The notes below the pieces were generated by a model. The model made no database searches. It was not told the DNA's origin and saw only the letters and a list, made by a program, of their open reading frames with translations. Below are positions 8,036 through 16,974 of a DNA stretch of 58,749 bases, piece by piece (positions within the stretch are counted from its first letter, which is position 1; each line of letters opens with the position of its first letter). The stretch is from Pedobacter frigidisoli (GTDB lineage: Bacteria; Bacteroidota; Bacteroidia; Sphingobacteriales; Sphingobacteriaceae). The stretch lies in the NCBI RefSeq assembly GCF_004331675.1, contig NZ_SJSN01000021.1, positions 1 to 58,749 of the forward strand, written 5' to 3'. The position numbers and the translations under genes were made by a program.

Positions 8036-9066
8036 TAATAACTTTTCCCTTTAATCAGCAAATCTTGCTTTTCAGCATTACAAACTGCATAGCTAAATCC
8101 CTGCTGAATCGCGTAAGCACCATATTCGCCTTTTTTATTGATGGCTAAAAAGCCGACCTGAATATTTTTTGCGGTTTCAGGCTTCTTTTTGATGATGCGC
8201 ATAACGGCTTCTTTGCAAGCAGCTTCAGGTGTATAGCCTTGACGCATCAATTCAACAACTAAAAATGAACCCACATTGCGAACAACTTCTTCGCCAACAC
8301 CAGTAGACGTTGCGCCACCTACCTCATTATCAACATATAAACCTGCGCCAATAATCGGACTATCGCCAATTCTGCCATGAAGTTTATAGGCCATTCCACT
8401 GGTGGTACATGCGCCTGAAATATTTCCCTTGCTATCAATGGCAAGCATGCCAATAGTATCGTGATTATATTGATTTCCTGGTAATTTTTGAGGTGCTGCT
8501 TTTTCGTAAAGCTTATTTTCGATATTCATTACCGGCTCATATTTGGCTGTTTTTAGCCATTCTTTCCAGGCCTTTTCGCTGGCAGGCCTAAGTAAATTTT
8601 CTTTTTTGAAACCTTGTTCCAAGGCAAATTGCAATGCACCATCGCCGGCAAGCATCACATGGGGAGTTTTTTCCATTACTTTACGGGCGACTGAAATAGG
8701 ATGTTTAATATGCTCTAAAGCTAAAACAGCACCACAATTTCCCAACTCATCCATTATACAAGCGTCTAGGGTTACGTGGCCATCTCTATCAGGTAGGCCC
8801 CCATAACCAACAGACTGATTTTTTTCGTCAGCTTCGGGCACCCAAACACCTTGTTCAACTGCATCCAAAGCTTTTCCGCCATTAGAAAGCACTTTCCAAG
8901 CATCAGCATTTGCTGCAATACCAAAATCCCATGTCGAAATTACGATCGGCAAATTAGCGTTACGATTTGATGGGGATGGAATCGCATCAGCAATGCTGGT
9001 TTTATCAATTGCTAATAATCCAGCGGAAAGGGCAGTGGCTTTTATAAATTTACGACGGTTGAACAT
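8020..9066 (-). CDS. N(4)-(beta-N-acetylglucosaminyl)-L-asparaginase-like Ntn hydrolase, exported
   Basis: 348 residues. The N terminus has a twin-arginine-type signal (NRRKFIKATALSAGLLAID). The mature part matches glycosylasparaginase of the asparaginase-2/Ntn family: ISTWDFG...AWKVLSNGGKALDAVEQGV near the start, and the autoprocessing site NHDTIGMLAID (about residue 203), where the Thr becomes the N-terminal nucleophile after self-cleavage. GRIGDSPIIGAGLYVDN and GATSTGVGE complete the active site. Family members cut the Asn-GlcNAc bond of N-glycoproteins; some are isoaspartyl peptidases. Here the export signal and family suggest glycoasparagine scavenging. The last residues are encoded in a GC-rich repeat. 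Confidence 0.88.
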   Translation of the reverse strand: MFNRRKFIKATALSAGLLAIDKTSIADAIPSPSNRNANLPIVISTWDFGIAANADAWKVLSNGGKALDAVEQGVWVPEADEKNQSVGYGGLPDRDGHVTLDACIMDELGNCGAVLALEHIKHPISVARKVMEKTPHVMLAGDGALQFALEQGFKKENLLRPASEKAWKEWLKTAKYEPVMNIENKLYEKAAPQKLPGNQYNHDTIGMLAIDSKGNISGACTTSGMAYKLHGRIGDSPIIGAGLYVDNEVGGATSTGVGEEVVRNVGSFLVVELMRQGYTPEAACKEAVMRIIKKKPETAKNIQVGFLAINKKGEYGAYAIQQGFSYAVCNAEKQDLLIKGKSYYPTAP

Positions 9067-9133
9067 CTTTGTTAAGAGGGTTAATCGGTTATTAGTTAGA
9101 ATCGGTTAATTGTGAACTCAAAATTGATAACTG

Positions 9134-9937
9134 TTAACTGATAGTAAACTTGTCAGCATCTTTCAAGAATGGAAATTGGCGTCTAATTTTAACCAATTCC
9201 TCGTAATTTATGGTAACGGTATACATATCTTCATCTTCGGGTTTGTAGTAAACTGTGCTTCCATAAGGGTCGATAACCATCGAATGCCCACCATGGTAGA
9301 TTTGATTTCCATCGTGGCCGACACGGTTTACACCAATTACATAACTTTGGTTTTCAATCGCCCTTGCAGGAATTAAAGCACGCCAATGTGCAGAACGTTT
9401 ATCAGGCCAGCTGGCTACCAAAAGCAAAATGTCGTATTCTTCATTTACGTTACGCAACCAAACTGGAAAACGCAGATCATAGCAAATGGCCAATCTTATT
9501 TTCCAGCCCTTTAGTTCAACAATAAGTTTATCACGTCCAGAACTGAAGTTTTTATCTTCGTCGCCCAAGCCAAATAAGTGGCGTTTATCGTAATATTGGT
9601 TGTCGCCATTTTGTTCCATCCAAATTAAGCGATTGTAATAATTTCCATTTTCTTTAATAATCAAACTTCCAGTAACTACACAATTGTATTGATGCGCCAT
9701 TTTCTGCATCCATTGCATAGTTTTTCCACCCATTTCTTCAGCCAGAGCTTCAGAATTCATGCTGAAACCACTATTAAACATCTCGGGCAAAATAATTAAA
9801 TCAGTTTTCTCTCGAACGCCCATTGATAATCGGAGGGCCAGATTTAAAAGGTTTTTCTCTATGTTCTCCCAAAAAAGATAAGCCTGAAAAATGGTGACTT
9901 TCAGGTTTTCTATCTGAGTATAAACAGGTGCTTCCAT
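9134..9937 (-). CDS. Omega-amidase of the nitrilase superfamily (YafV-like)
   Basis: 267 residues of the carbon-nitrogen hydrolase fold with the catalytic triad Glu (LILPEMFNSGF, about residue 52), Lys (YYDKRHLF, about 118) and Cys (LAICYDLRFP, about 154). The length and the ILPEMFNSGFSM region match YafV-type omega-amidases, which hydrolyse alpha-ketoglutaramate or alpha-ketosuccinamate. It lies 21 nt downstream of an aminotransferase gene, which fits the glutamine transaminase-omega-amidase pathway: the amidase removes the keto-amide by-product and pulls transamination forward. Confidence 0.88.
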   Translation of the reverse strand: MEAPVYTQIENLKVTIFQAYLFWENIEKNLLNLALRLSMGVREKTDLIILPEMFNSGFSMNSEALAEEMGGKTMQWMQKMAHQYNCVVTGSLIIKENGNYYNRLIWMEQNGDNQYYDKRHLFGLGDEDKNFSSGRDKLIVELKGWKIRLAICYDLRFPVWLRNVNEEYDILLLVASWPDKRSAHWRALIPARAIENQSYVIGVNRVGHDGNQIYHGGHSMVIDPYGSTVYYKPEDEDMYTVTINYEELVKIRRQFPFLKDADKFTIS

Positions 9938-9958
9938 ATGTTTAGTGTTACGGGATGA

Positions 9959-11104
9959 TTAAACATTTTTTAACTTCTCTGCAGCCAAAGCAAGGGTTGA
10001 ATTTTCTTTGGCAAAACAGAATCTTATAATTTTATAGTCGGTTGCTTTTTGGTAGAATGCCGAAACAGGGATGGTGGCCACTCCAAATTCTTTAATCAAC
10101 CTCATGCTAAAGTCTGTGTCCTTTTCATCGCTAATTTTGCTATAACTCGCACACTGAAAATACGAGCCCTTACAAGGTAATAGCTCAAATCGGCTGTCAG
10201 CCAAAAGGCTTCTGAAATAATTTCGTTTATTTTCAAAAAAAGCGGTTATTCCAATGTAATTGCTTGGTTCTTTAATATAATCGGCAATGGCTTGTTGCAT
10301 CGGACTATTAACGCTAAAAACATTAAATTGGTGTACTTTCCTAAATTCTTTGGTTAATTGTTCAGGAGCGAGGCAGTAACCAAGCTTCCAGCCAGTAGCA
10401 TGTAAAAGCTTACCGAAAGATGCCACAATAAAACTTCTTTCTTTCAATTCAGGGAATAGCATTACGCTTTTATGTTTCCGTTCATCGTAAATTAAATGCT
10501 CATAAACTTCATCGCTAAGAATTAAAACATCTGTTCCGTTAATCAACCTAATCAGCGCTTTCATATCCTCTTCGGATAAGATACTACCTGTTGGGTTTTG
10601 CGGAGAATTTAAAATAATCATCCTCGTGCTTGATGTAAACAGCTTTTTTACCATATCCCAATCAATACCATAATCAGGCGGGGCCAGCTCATAAGTTTTT
10701 ACCAAACCACCCAAAAGTTTAATTGTGGGCGCATAACTATCGTAAGCGGGCTCGAAAATAATAACCTCATCACCAGGGTTAATTATCGCAGCTAAAGCGG
10801 TAAAAATCGCCTGCGTTCCGCCCGCTGTAACTGTAATTTCTGTATCGGGATTGTATTTAACATTGTATAACTTCTCAACCTTTTCGGCAATGGTTTCCTT
10901 TAAGAAATTGTTGCCTGGCATTGGTGCGTATTGGTTAAAACCATCTTTCATAGCCTTAGTTACCAGCTGAGTTAGCTCCGGATCGCAAGGATAATCAGGG
11001 AAACCCTGAGATAAATTAATGGCATTATTTTCTGCTGCAAGATTAGACATTACTGAGAAAATGGTAGTACCTACACCTGGAAGTTTCGATTGTATATTCA
11101 ACAT
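9959..11104 (-). CDS. Methionine/glutamine-type aminotransferase (class I/II, YbdL/KAT-like)
   Basis: 381 residues, fold-type I PLP enzyme. Visible marks are INLSQGFPDYPCDPEL at the N terminus, TAGGTQAIFTAL, NSPQNPTGSIL, SDEVYEHLIYD and the PLP lysine in VASFGKLLHATGWKLGY (about residue 230). This set is typical of the YbdL/kynurenine aminotransferase group, which prefers methionine, glutamine and aromatic amino acids, often with 2-oxo-4-methylthiobutanoate as acceptor. Paired with the downstream omega-amidase it probably regenerates methionine from its keto acid or salvages methylthioadenosine-derived carbon. The start overlaps no other feature and precedes a repeat-containing gap. Confidence 0.9.
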   Translation of the reverse strand: MLNIQSKLPGVGTTIFSVMSNLAAENNAINLSQGFPDYPCDPELTQLVTKAMKDGFNQYAPMPGNNFLKETIAEKVEKLYNVKYNPDTEITVTAGGTQAIFTALAAIINPGDEVIIFEPAYDSYAPTIKLLGGLVKTYELAPPDYGIDWDMVKKLFTSSTRMIILNSPQNPTGSILSEEDMKALIRLINGTDVLILSDEVYEHLIYDERKHKSVMLFPELKERSFIVASFGKLLHATGWKLGYCLAPEQLTKEFRKVHQFNVFSVNSPMQQAIADYIKEPSNYIGITAFFENKRNYFRSLLADSRFELLPCKGSYFQCASYSKISDEKDTDFSMRLIKEFGVATIPVSAFYQKATDYKIIRFCFAKENSTLALAAEKLKNV

Positions 11105-11212
11105 GATATAAGCGAAAATAGCAAAAAAACCTTAAAGCTGCGATTGCATGATAAGCTTAAGAATTTGATTAATCTTTTTTGGAAAGCAATTCCAGTGGTT
11201 ATTGGGTTTAGG

Positions 11213-11288
11213 TTGGCCCCGCTGTTCACTATAGCCCACGCCGTCCCGATGAAAAATCGAGACATGGCTAACGTTACCGTCGGGTTTA
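11213..11288. repeat. Interspersed repeat, TTRGCCCCGCTGT ... TCGGGTTTA type, copy 1
   Basis: Starts TTGGCCCCGCTGT and ends TCGGGTTTA, with an internal hairpin-forming TCCCGAT/ATCGAGA segment. A second copy with the same ends is at 23187-23240. It occupies part of the 336-bp gap 11105-11440, which otherwise shows no gene; the open frame through it has no coding character. Confidence 0.6.
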
Positions 11289-11387
11289 AGTGGCTTGGTA
11301 GCCAAACCTATTCGTTATTACAAGGCGGCAATCTATTTGTATGAAAAAGGTTGTGAGCTTAAATAGGAGATTACCATGATAAATAAA

Positions 11388-11420
11388 TTTGCATTTAATA
11401 TACCAATCGGTATATATTTG
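11388..11420 (+). promoter_or_regulatory. tetR promoter with embedded operator
   Basis: TTTG (11388-11391) and TATATTTG (11413-11420, exact TAnnTTTG) are 21 nt apart, a full Bacteroidota-type promoter. Between and over them lies the 18-bp imperfect palindrome ATATACCAATCGGTATAT (11398-11415), so a bound repressor would block RNA polymerase. The reverse complement of exactly this site is at 12045-12062. Autorepression is inferred. Confidence 0.7.
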
Positions 11421-11440
11421 CATCGTCAATTCGAAATATC

Positions 11441-12028
11441 ATGACCAAAGCAGAAAAAACAAGAAATTTCATTGTAGAGAAAACCGCACCCATTTTCAAT
11501 ATGAAAGGTTATGCAGGTACTTCTTTAAATGATATTACTGCTGCTACGGGCTTAACAAAAGGAAGTATTTACGGCAACTTCTCCAATAAAGATGAAGTTG
11601 CACTTGCAGCGTTTGACTATAACTTTAAAAGTAACGTTTCAAAAATCGAGGTGGAGATAAGTAAGCAGGATACAACAAAAGGAAAACTTCTGGCTTATGT
11701 AAATATCTATCAAAGCTTTTTGGTTGGTGGAATTTCTCAGGGTGGTTGCCCGATTTTGAATACGGCTATCGATGCTGATGATACACATCCGGCGCTCCGT
11801 GAAAAGGTTTTAAAAGCTGTTTTATCCTGGAAGAAAAGCATTATCAAATTGGTAGAGGAGGGAATTTCTACAGAAGAAATCAAAGTTGATAATAATCCCG
11901 AGCAAATCGCATTAACAGTTATTGCCATGATAGAGGGCGGCATCATGATATCAAGGCTCACTAATAAACTCGATAACTGGAACTTAATCATGGATTCATT
12001 AAAAAAATATATCAATAGCCTAGGCTAA
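11441..12028 (+). CDS. TetR/AcrR family transcriptional repressor
   Basis: 195 residues with an N-terminal TetR helix-turn-helix (about 7-55; ARG-like APIFNMKGYAGTSLNDITAATGLTKGSIYGNFSNKDEV) and a C-terminal ligand/dimer domain. The region GGCPILNTAIDADDTHPALREKVLKAV resembles TetR_C subfamilies of the AcrR/YxaF kind. Identical palindromes flank the gene: one in its own promoter and one before the next gene. I infer that it represses both itself and the SDR-DUF2798-fabF unit. The inducer is unknown. Confidence 0.9.
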   Translation: MTKAEKTRNFIVEKTAPIFNMKGYAGTSLNDITAATGLTKGSIYGNFSNKDEVALAAFDYNFKSNVSKIEVEISKQDTTKGKLLAYVNIYQSFLVGGISQGGCPILNTAIDADDTHPALREKVLKAVLSWKKSIIKLVEEGISTEEIKVDNNPEQIALTVIAMIEGGIMISRLTNKLDNWNLIMDSLKKYINSLG

Positions 12029-12044
12029 AAAATTTTAATCTAAA

Positions 12045-12062
12045 ATATACCGATTGGTATAT
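12045..12062 (+). promoter_or_regulatory. Second TetR operator, before the SDR gene
   Basis: ATATACCGATTGGTATAT is the exact reverse complement of the site at 11398-11415. It lies 16 nt before the SDR start codon, positioned to control the downstream operon. No good -7 element is visible near it, so it may instead act as a roadblock on read-through from tetR. Confidence 0.75.
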
Positions 12063-12078
12063 AATAAAAATTACAAAT

Positions 12079-12846
12079 ATGAAAACTTCACAAAACACAG
12101 TATTAATTATCGGCGGAACAGCCGGTATTGGCTTAGAAATTGTAAAACAGTTAACGGCTTTAAACAATCATGTAATTGTTACAGGTAGAAATAAAGAACG
12201 CCTTGATAGCGCTTTAGCGGGTATAAAAAACGTTACAGCCATTCCTTTTGATGTAAGCAAGGCGGGAGAAGTGGATAATCTCGTTGAACGAATTGGCAAG
12301 AATTTCCCTAAATTAAACATGGTTATTAATAATGCTGGTAGGGCTTTGCTTTACAATCTGGCCGATAACAATCAGGATGCTTTTGCAAATGCTGAAGATG
12401 AAATGTTAACCAATTATTTGTCCATCATCAGAATTAATCAAAAATTATTGCCCATTTTAAAGGAGCAAGCAGAATCAGCAATTGTAAATGTTTCTTCGGT
12501 AGTGGCTTATGTACCAGGCATTACTTTGCCAACTTATGCAGCCAGTAAAGCTGCTTTGCATTCTTACACAACCTCATTAAGATTAAGTCTTGAAGTTACT
12601 TCCGTTAAGGTTTTTGAGTTGATGCCGCCATTGGTTGATACCGAATTTTCAAAAGAAATTGGTGGCCATAACGGTATCAAACCATCTGTTGTTGCCGATG
12701 AATTTATCGCAGCATTAGAGAAAGATGAATTCGAAATCAGGGTAGGTGACACTGCAAAAATTTATGAGTTGTTCCGTCAATCGCCAGTTGATGCTTTAAA
12801 CGTAATGAATGCGAATAGAAAAGCTTGGATAGAATCGGTTAACTAA
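12079..12846 (+). CDS. SDR family oxidoreductase (DltE-like)
   Basis: 255 residues, Rossmann fold: GGTAGIG cofactor loop (about residues 13-19), NNAG (about 85-88), catalytic Ser in VNVSSVVAY, and Tyr/Lys in PTYAASKAAL (YxxxK). The C-terminal half with FELMPPLVDTEFSKEIGG matches the DltE-like branch of uncharacterised NAD(P)-dependent reductases. Substrate unknown. It is the first gene of the TetR-controlled unit, 20 nt before DUF2798. Confidence 0.88.
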   Translation: MKTSQNTVLIIGGTAGIGLEIVKQLTALNNHVIVTGRNKERLDSALAGIKNVTAIPFDVSKAGEVDNLVERIGKNFPKLNMVINNAGRALLYNLADNNQDAFANAEDEMLTNYLSIIRINQKLLPILKEQAESAIVNVSSVVAYVPGITLPTYAASKAALHSYTTSLRLSLEVTSVKVFELMPPLVDTEFSKEIGGHNGIKPSVVADEFIAALEKDEFEIRVGDTAKIYELFRQSPVDALNVMNANRKAWIESVN

Positions 12847-12865
12847 TCAATTAAAAATAGCAGGA

Positions 12866-13099
12866 ATGAAAAAGAAAATAACATTTGCCTTTATTATGGC
12901 AATCTTTACAACAGGAATCGTAACCTTTGCAGCAATCAGTGTGAACCTTGGTTTTACACCAAGCTTCCTTAAAATCTGGTTGAAATCATGGGGCATTTCT
13001 TATATAGTAGCCATTCCTGCTATTTTAATTATCAGTCCGAGGGTGCAATTATTCGTCGATTATCTATTTAAGGATAGCGACAAAAATTTAATAAAATGA
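12866..13099 (+). CDS. DUF2798 family small membrane protein
   Basis: 77 residues with two membrane helices (about 5-26 and 40-58) joined by a short loop with the DUF2798-type NLGFTPSFLKIWLKSWGISY stretch. Function is unknown. Its stop overlaps the fabF start (ATGA), so the two are translationally coupled. Confidence 0.8.
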   Translation: MKKKITFAFIMAIFTTGIVTFAAISVNLGFTPSFLKIWLKSWGISYIVAIPAILIISPRVQLFVDYLFKDSDKNLIK

Positions 13100-14346
13100 A
13101 AAGAGTAGTAGTAACAGGTTTGGGTGCAATGACGCCGCTAGGAAATACCGTTGATAGCTTTTGGCAAGACATTCTTGCTGGAAAAAGTGGTGTAGGCCCA
13201 ATTACGAAGTTCGATACGGAAAAATTTAAAACTCACTTTGCTGCTGAAGTAAAGGATTTCAATCCTGAAGAATTTCTGGAGAAAAAAGAAGCAAGGAAAT
13301 TTGATACGTTTACACAATATGCTATCTTATCGAGCGACCAGGCCATAAAAGATTCGGGATTGGATTTCACTGCCATGAATGATGAGCAATTGGCAGATGT
13401 AGGTGTAATCTGGGCAACTGGAAATGGCGGAATTTCAACTTTTGAACAACAGCTGGAAGAATTTCATAAGGGAGACGGAACGGCAAGGTTCAGCCCTTTT
13501 TTTATACCGAAAATGATTGTTGATATCGCAGCAGGTGCAATTTCCATTCGCCATAAATTGCGTGGACCAAATTATTGTACAGTTTCGGCTTGTGCATCAT
13601 CAAACACAGCAATTATAAGTGCTTTCGATACCATTCGTTTGGGCAAAGCAAATGTGATGATTGCTGGTGGCTCTGAAGCTGCAATTACCAAATCATCTGT
13701 TGGGGGTTTCAATGCCTCCCAAGCTTTATCAAAAAGAAATGATGACCCACAAGGTGCGTCAAGACCGTTTGATAAAACACGAGATGGTTTTGTAATGGGT
13801 GAGGGTGCTGGTGCTTTAGTTTTAGAAGATTTGGAACATGCATTGAATCGCGGTGCTCATATTTACGCGGAAATTGTCGGCGGCGGAATGGCTGCAGATG
13901 CTTATCATTTAACAGGAACACCACCCGATGGAATTGGCGCAGCTTTAGGAATGACCAAAGCATTGAAAGATGCAGGAATTTCGGCGGATAAAATCGATTA
14001 CATTAATGCACATGCAACCTCAACAGGTTTAGGTGATTTAAGTGAATTGAATGCTATTAAAACTGTTTTTGATGGTTTACCAGTTGTAATTGGCGCAACA
14101 AAATCTATGACGGGTCATTTATTAGGCGCAGCGGGAGCAGTTGAAAGTTTAATTAGTATTTTGGCTATTAGAGATGGAATTATTCCGCCAACCATCAATA
14201 CTAAAAACTTAGATGAAAACATCCCGAAAGGATTAAACATTGTGCTTGGCGAACCTGTTAAAAAAGAAATCAACTATGTTTTAAACAATACTTTTGGTTT
14301 TGGCGGGCATGTTGCAAGTACCATCTTCAAGAAATATACTGATTAA
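13096..14346 (+). CDS. fabF: Beta-ketoacyl-ACP synthase II
   Basis: 416 residues, a complete thiolase-fold KAS II. The catalytic Cys is in NYCTVSACASSNTAI (about residue 163), and the two catalytic His are in NAHATSTGLGD (about 303) and GATKSMTGHLLGAAGA (about 340). The Gly-rich FGFGGH is near the end. It extends acyl-ACP by condensation with malonyl-ACP. No acpP or other fab gene is adjacent; instead it sits in a TetR-controlled unit with an SDR and DUF2798. This looks like an accessory, inducible copy rather than the housekeeping one. That is inference: other fab genes cannot be seen here. Confidence 0.92.
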   Translation: MKRVVVTGLGAMTPLGNTVDSFWQDILAGKSGVGPITKFDTEKFKTHFAAEVKDFNPEEFLEKKEARKFDTFTQYAILSSDQAIKDSGLDFTAMNDEQLADVGVIWATGNGGISTFEQQLEEFHKGDGTARFSPFFIPKMIVDIAAGAISIRHKLRGPNYCTVSACASSNTAIISAFDTIRLGKANVMIAGGSEAAITKSSVGGFNASQALSKRNDDPQGASRPFDKTRDGFVMGEGAGALVLEDLEHALNRGAHIYAEIVGGGMAADAYHLTGTPPDGIGAALGMTKALKDAGISADKIDYINAHATSTGLGDLSELNAIKTVFDGLPVVIGATKSMTGHLLGAAGAVESLISILAIRDGIIPPTINTKNLDENIPKGLNIVLGEPVKKEINYVLNNTFGFGGHVASTIFKKYTD

Positions 14347-14415
14347 CATCGGTATTAATACTCATAATAAATTTATGTTCATTCCATTTAGGTTTATACA
14401 ATCAAAGTAGTAATT

Positions 14416-16320
14416 TTGGTTATCCTGAAAATCTTAAGAAACATAGCTGATTCATCTCAAACCATCTTTAAGATATTAATGATGGCTTTTTTATGTGCCA
14501 TAAGTTTTGAGTCAGAGGCGCAGATTCAGGAAATCAGAAAAATCCAAAAAAATCTTCCATTTGTTAAAAATGAAAAGGCCAAAATAGACGCCTGGAATAC
14601 TTTAGCATCGCTTTTTACACAAAATAAAAGAGATTCGGTTTTGTACTATGCAGATTTGGCTGAGAAACACGCAACTGCCATTAATTATGTAGCGGGCATT
14701 GCTAAAGCCTCGAATTACAAGGGCGAATATTACATGACGCTTAATAATTACCTCTCTGCTAAATATTACAATAAAGCATTAGAGTTATCTAAAAAAGCGA
14801 AAGACACATCGATAATTTGCGAGTCGATGAATAACATTGGTGCATCGCTATACATCGACCAAAATCAAAAATTGGCCATGAAGTATCTCTATGATGCAGA
14901 TGATTTGGCAAAAAAAATGCAAAAAGATTCGATAAGGTCTCTGCTTTTGCTAAATATGGCCGGGGTTGATGTAAGCTTAACTGCTGAAAAACGGGATTCA
15001 ATAAGTTCCTTGGCTTTATCTATTGCTAAAAAATATAAGGATGAAATAAAAATACTTCAGTACGCAGATGTACATGCTAGAACTTTGTATAATCCATTTT
15101 CGGGTCTGGTTACATTTTTAAAGGCAAACATTGCAAAAGCAGATAGCATGGGCAATACAACCATGAAAATTCATTTTCTACGTCGCCTGGCCGAAGCTTA
15201 CATCATAAATAAAGACGGCACTAACGGCGTAAAGTATTATGAAGAAGCCATTCAATTATGCAGGGAAAATAGCTATCAGGTAATGACAGCGCATATACTC
15301 GGCGAGCTTTTTAAATATTACCGCAGTCAAGGCAATATGGAACGTTCTGGTTATTTCGCCGACCAAATGGTTCAGGAATATCAGAAACTAAGTGATGTTG
15401 CTAAAAAATCGGGTTTTAATTATGTGGATTATGTGATGAGCCCAAATAACCTTAAGGTTGAGCAGGAGCGAGCTGAAACTCAAAAGCGAATCATTATAGT
15501 TTTTTCTATATTAATTGCACTTACTTTGCTATTGTTGTTTTTTGTTTACCGCTCTTACAGGATAAAGAAAAATTATGCTAAGGTTCAGGAAGAACTTCAT
15601 GAAAAATCTAAAGAACGCGAAGCTGATTTAGCGGATAGAGAAAAATTCTACAATACGATTATCTCGGTGATGGCGCATGATTTACGTTCCCCTTTTTCTT
15701 CGATTATGATGGCTTCAGACTTATACACCATGGGCGGAGATACTTTATCTGAAGAAGAAAAAAACCAGATTATGGTTAAAATGAAAGACATTTCATTAAT
15801 GAGTATCCAATTTATGGAGGGATTACTTGCATGGGTAAAATCGCGAATGGATGGTTACGTTTATCAGGCTAAAAGCTATAATTTGAATCAATTGGTTTTA
15901 GAGGCTAATGCTTTTTGCTTAAATGAGCAGGAGAATAAAAACATAAAACTTGAATTAAAATCGTCTGCAAACGACCAAATACAGGGAGATAAAAATATGC
16001 TGCTTTTTGTATTTAGGAATATTCTAAGCAATGCAACGAAGTATTCAGGAATGAGTAAAGTTATCACTGTTAATTTAATTGAAAAGCAAGGAAGTTTATT
16101 GCTTTCCTTTACCGATTATGGAATCGGAATGACTGATGATGGCTTGAAAAACCTATTTAGCTATCAAGAGAATGCAGATTCTAAAACTGGAAAAGTTAAA
16201 GGCGCAGGCATCGCACTTACCATTTGTAAAGAAATGATTGGTAAAATGAACGGAAAAATCTGGGCCGAAAGTATTAGAATGGAGGGCTCTACTTTCTATA
16301 TTTCCCTGCCTCATCAATAA
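14416..16320 (+). CDS. TPR-containing sensor histidine kinase
   Basis: 634 residues: N-terminal signal/anchor, about 300 residues of helical tetratricopeptide-like repeats (for example YYNKALELSKKAKD and GVKYYEEAIQLCREN), one membrane helix (IIIVFSILIALTLLLLFFVY, about 355-375), a coiled coil, a HisKA domain with the phospho-His in SVMAHDLRSPFSS (about 420) and an HATPase with N box FRNILSNATKYS, DYGIGM and GAGIALTICKEMIG. The TPR part is predicted outside the cytoplasm. No response regulator lies nearby. The start is uncertain: the longest frame begins with TTG at 14416, and an ATG at 14479 would give a much shorter signal. Confidence 0.88.
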   Translation: MVILKILRNIADSSQTIFKILMMAFLCAISFESEAQIQEIRKIQKNLPFVKNEKAKIDAWNTLASLFTQNKRDSVLYYADLAEKHATAINYVAGIAKASNYKGEYYMTLNNYLSAKYYNKALELSKKAKDTSIICESMNNIGASLYIDQNQKLAMKYLYDADDLAKKMQKDSIRSLLLLNMAGVDVSLTAEKRDSISSLALSIAKKYKDEIKILQYADVHARTLYNPFSGLVTFLKANIAKADSMGNTTMKIHFLRRLAEAYIINKDGTNGVKYYEEAIQLCRENSYQVMTAHILGELFKYYRSQGNMERSGYFADQMVQEYQKLSDVAKKSGFNYVDYVMSPNNLKVEQERAETQKRIIIVFSILIALTLLLLFFVYRSYRIKKNYAKVQEELHEKSKEREADLADREKFYNTIISVMAHDLRSPFSSIMMASDLYTMGGDTLSEEEKNQIMVKMKDISLMSIQFMEGLLAWVKSRMDGYVYQAKSYNLNQLVLEANAFCLNEQENKNIKLELKSSANDQIQGDKNMLLFVFRNILSNATKYSGMSKVITVNLIEKQGSLLLSFTDYGIGMTDDGLKNLFSYQENADSKTGKVKGAGIALTICKEMIGKMNGKIWAESIRMEGSTFYISLPHQ

Positions 16321-16323
16321 TTT

Positions 16324-16974
16324 TTACTTGTCCATTAAAAGATTAACAATTTCTTTAAGTTCTTCTATCTCTTGCTCCAACTTAGCCACACGGTTTTCTA
16401 GTTCAGAATTATCTACAGTGATAGCTGCGATTGCCATTTCATGTTCATTTGCAGTTTCTTCCGCTTGTTCTCCAAGCAAATGAACAAATCTGGCCTCTTT
16501 TTGTCCCGCCTTTTTGGGTAGTAATTTTACAAATTTTGGCTCCTCATCAGATAACTTTTGCAGTTGCTCTAATATTTCTTCAATGCTTTCAAACTCATAT
16601 AATCTTCCAGAATTACTATTGATTTCGCCTGGCGTTAGCGGTCCGCGTAAAAGCAAAAGACAAAGGATAGAAAGCTCTGATGGAACCAAAGGATAAACAA
16701 TTCCTAAATTATGTTTGTATTTAATTACACGGCTCGAACCACCTGTAGCTGTAGATATTAAGCCTTTAATTTTTAAAGAATTTAATGTCAGTGTAACCGT
16801 TTCCTCATCATAATTTACCACAGGATTTCTAGAGCTTTTTTGATTACAAGCCGCCGTTAAACTGTTTAAAGTCATCGGGTAATAATCAGGTGTGGTTCTG
16901 CTTTTTTCAATCAACGAGCCTAAAACACGTTGTTCTTCTGCGGATAAATCGGGTAACGGTTTAATATCTTCCAT
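16324..16974 (-). CDS. YceH family (DUF480) protein
   Basis: 216 residues with the family opening LSAEEQRVLGSLIEKSRTTPDYYPMTLNSLTAACNQKSSRNPV, tandem winged-helix-like domains (LLLRGPLTPGEINSNSGRLYEF) and a C-terminal coiled coil (ENRVAKLEQEIEELKEIVNLL). The family is conserved but its function is not settled; the fold suggests nucleic-acid or protein binding. It converges with the kinase gene 3 nt away, without a terminator between them. Confidence 0.88.
   Translation of the reverse strand: MEDIKPLPDLSAEEQRVLGSLIEKSRTTPDYYPMTLNSLTAACNQKSSRNPVVNYDEETVTLTLNSLKIKGLISTATGGSSRVIKYKHNLGIVYPLVPSELSILCLLLLRGPLTPGEINSNSGRLYEFESIEEILEQLQKLSDEEPKFVKLLPKKAGQKEARFVHLLGEQAEETANEHEMAIAAITVDNSELENRVAKLEQEIEELKEIVNLLMDK

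Noticed and set aside
11090..11344. 84-codon plus-strand frame
   Set aside because: It overlaps the aminotransferase start and runs through an interspersed repeat; no recognisable protein.
14342..14359. A third Pho-box-like pair after fabF
   Set aside because: TTAACA and TTAATA are 6, not 5, bases apart and lie at a gene end rather than in a promoter context.
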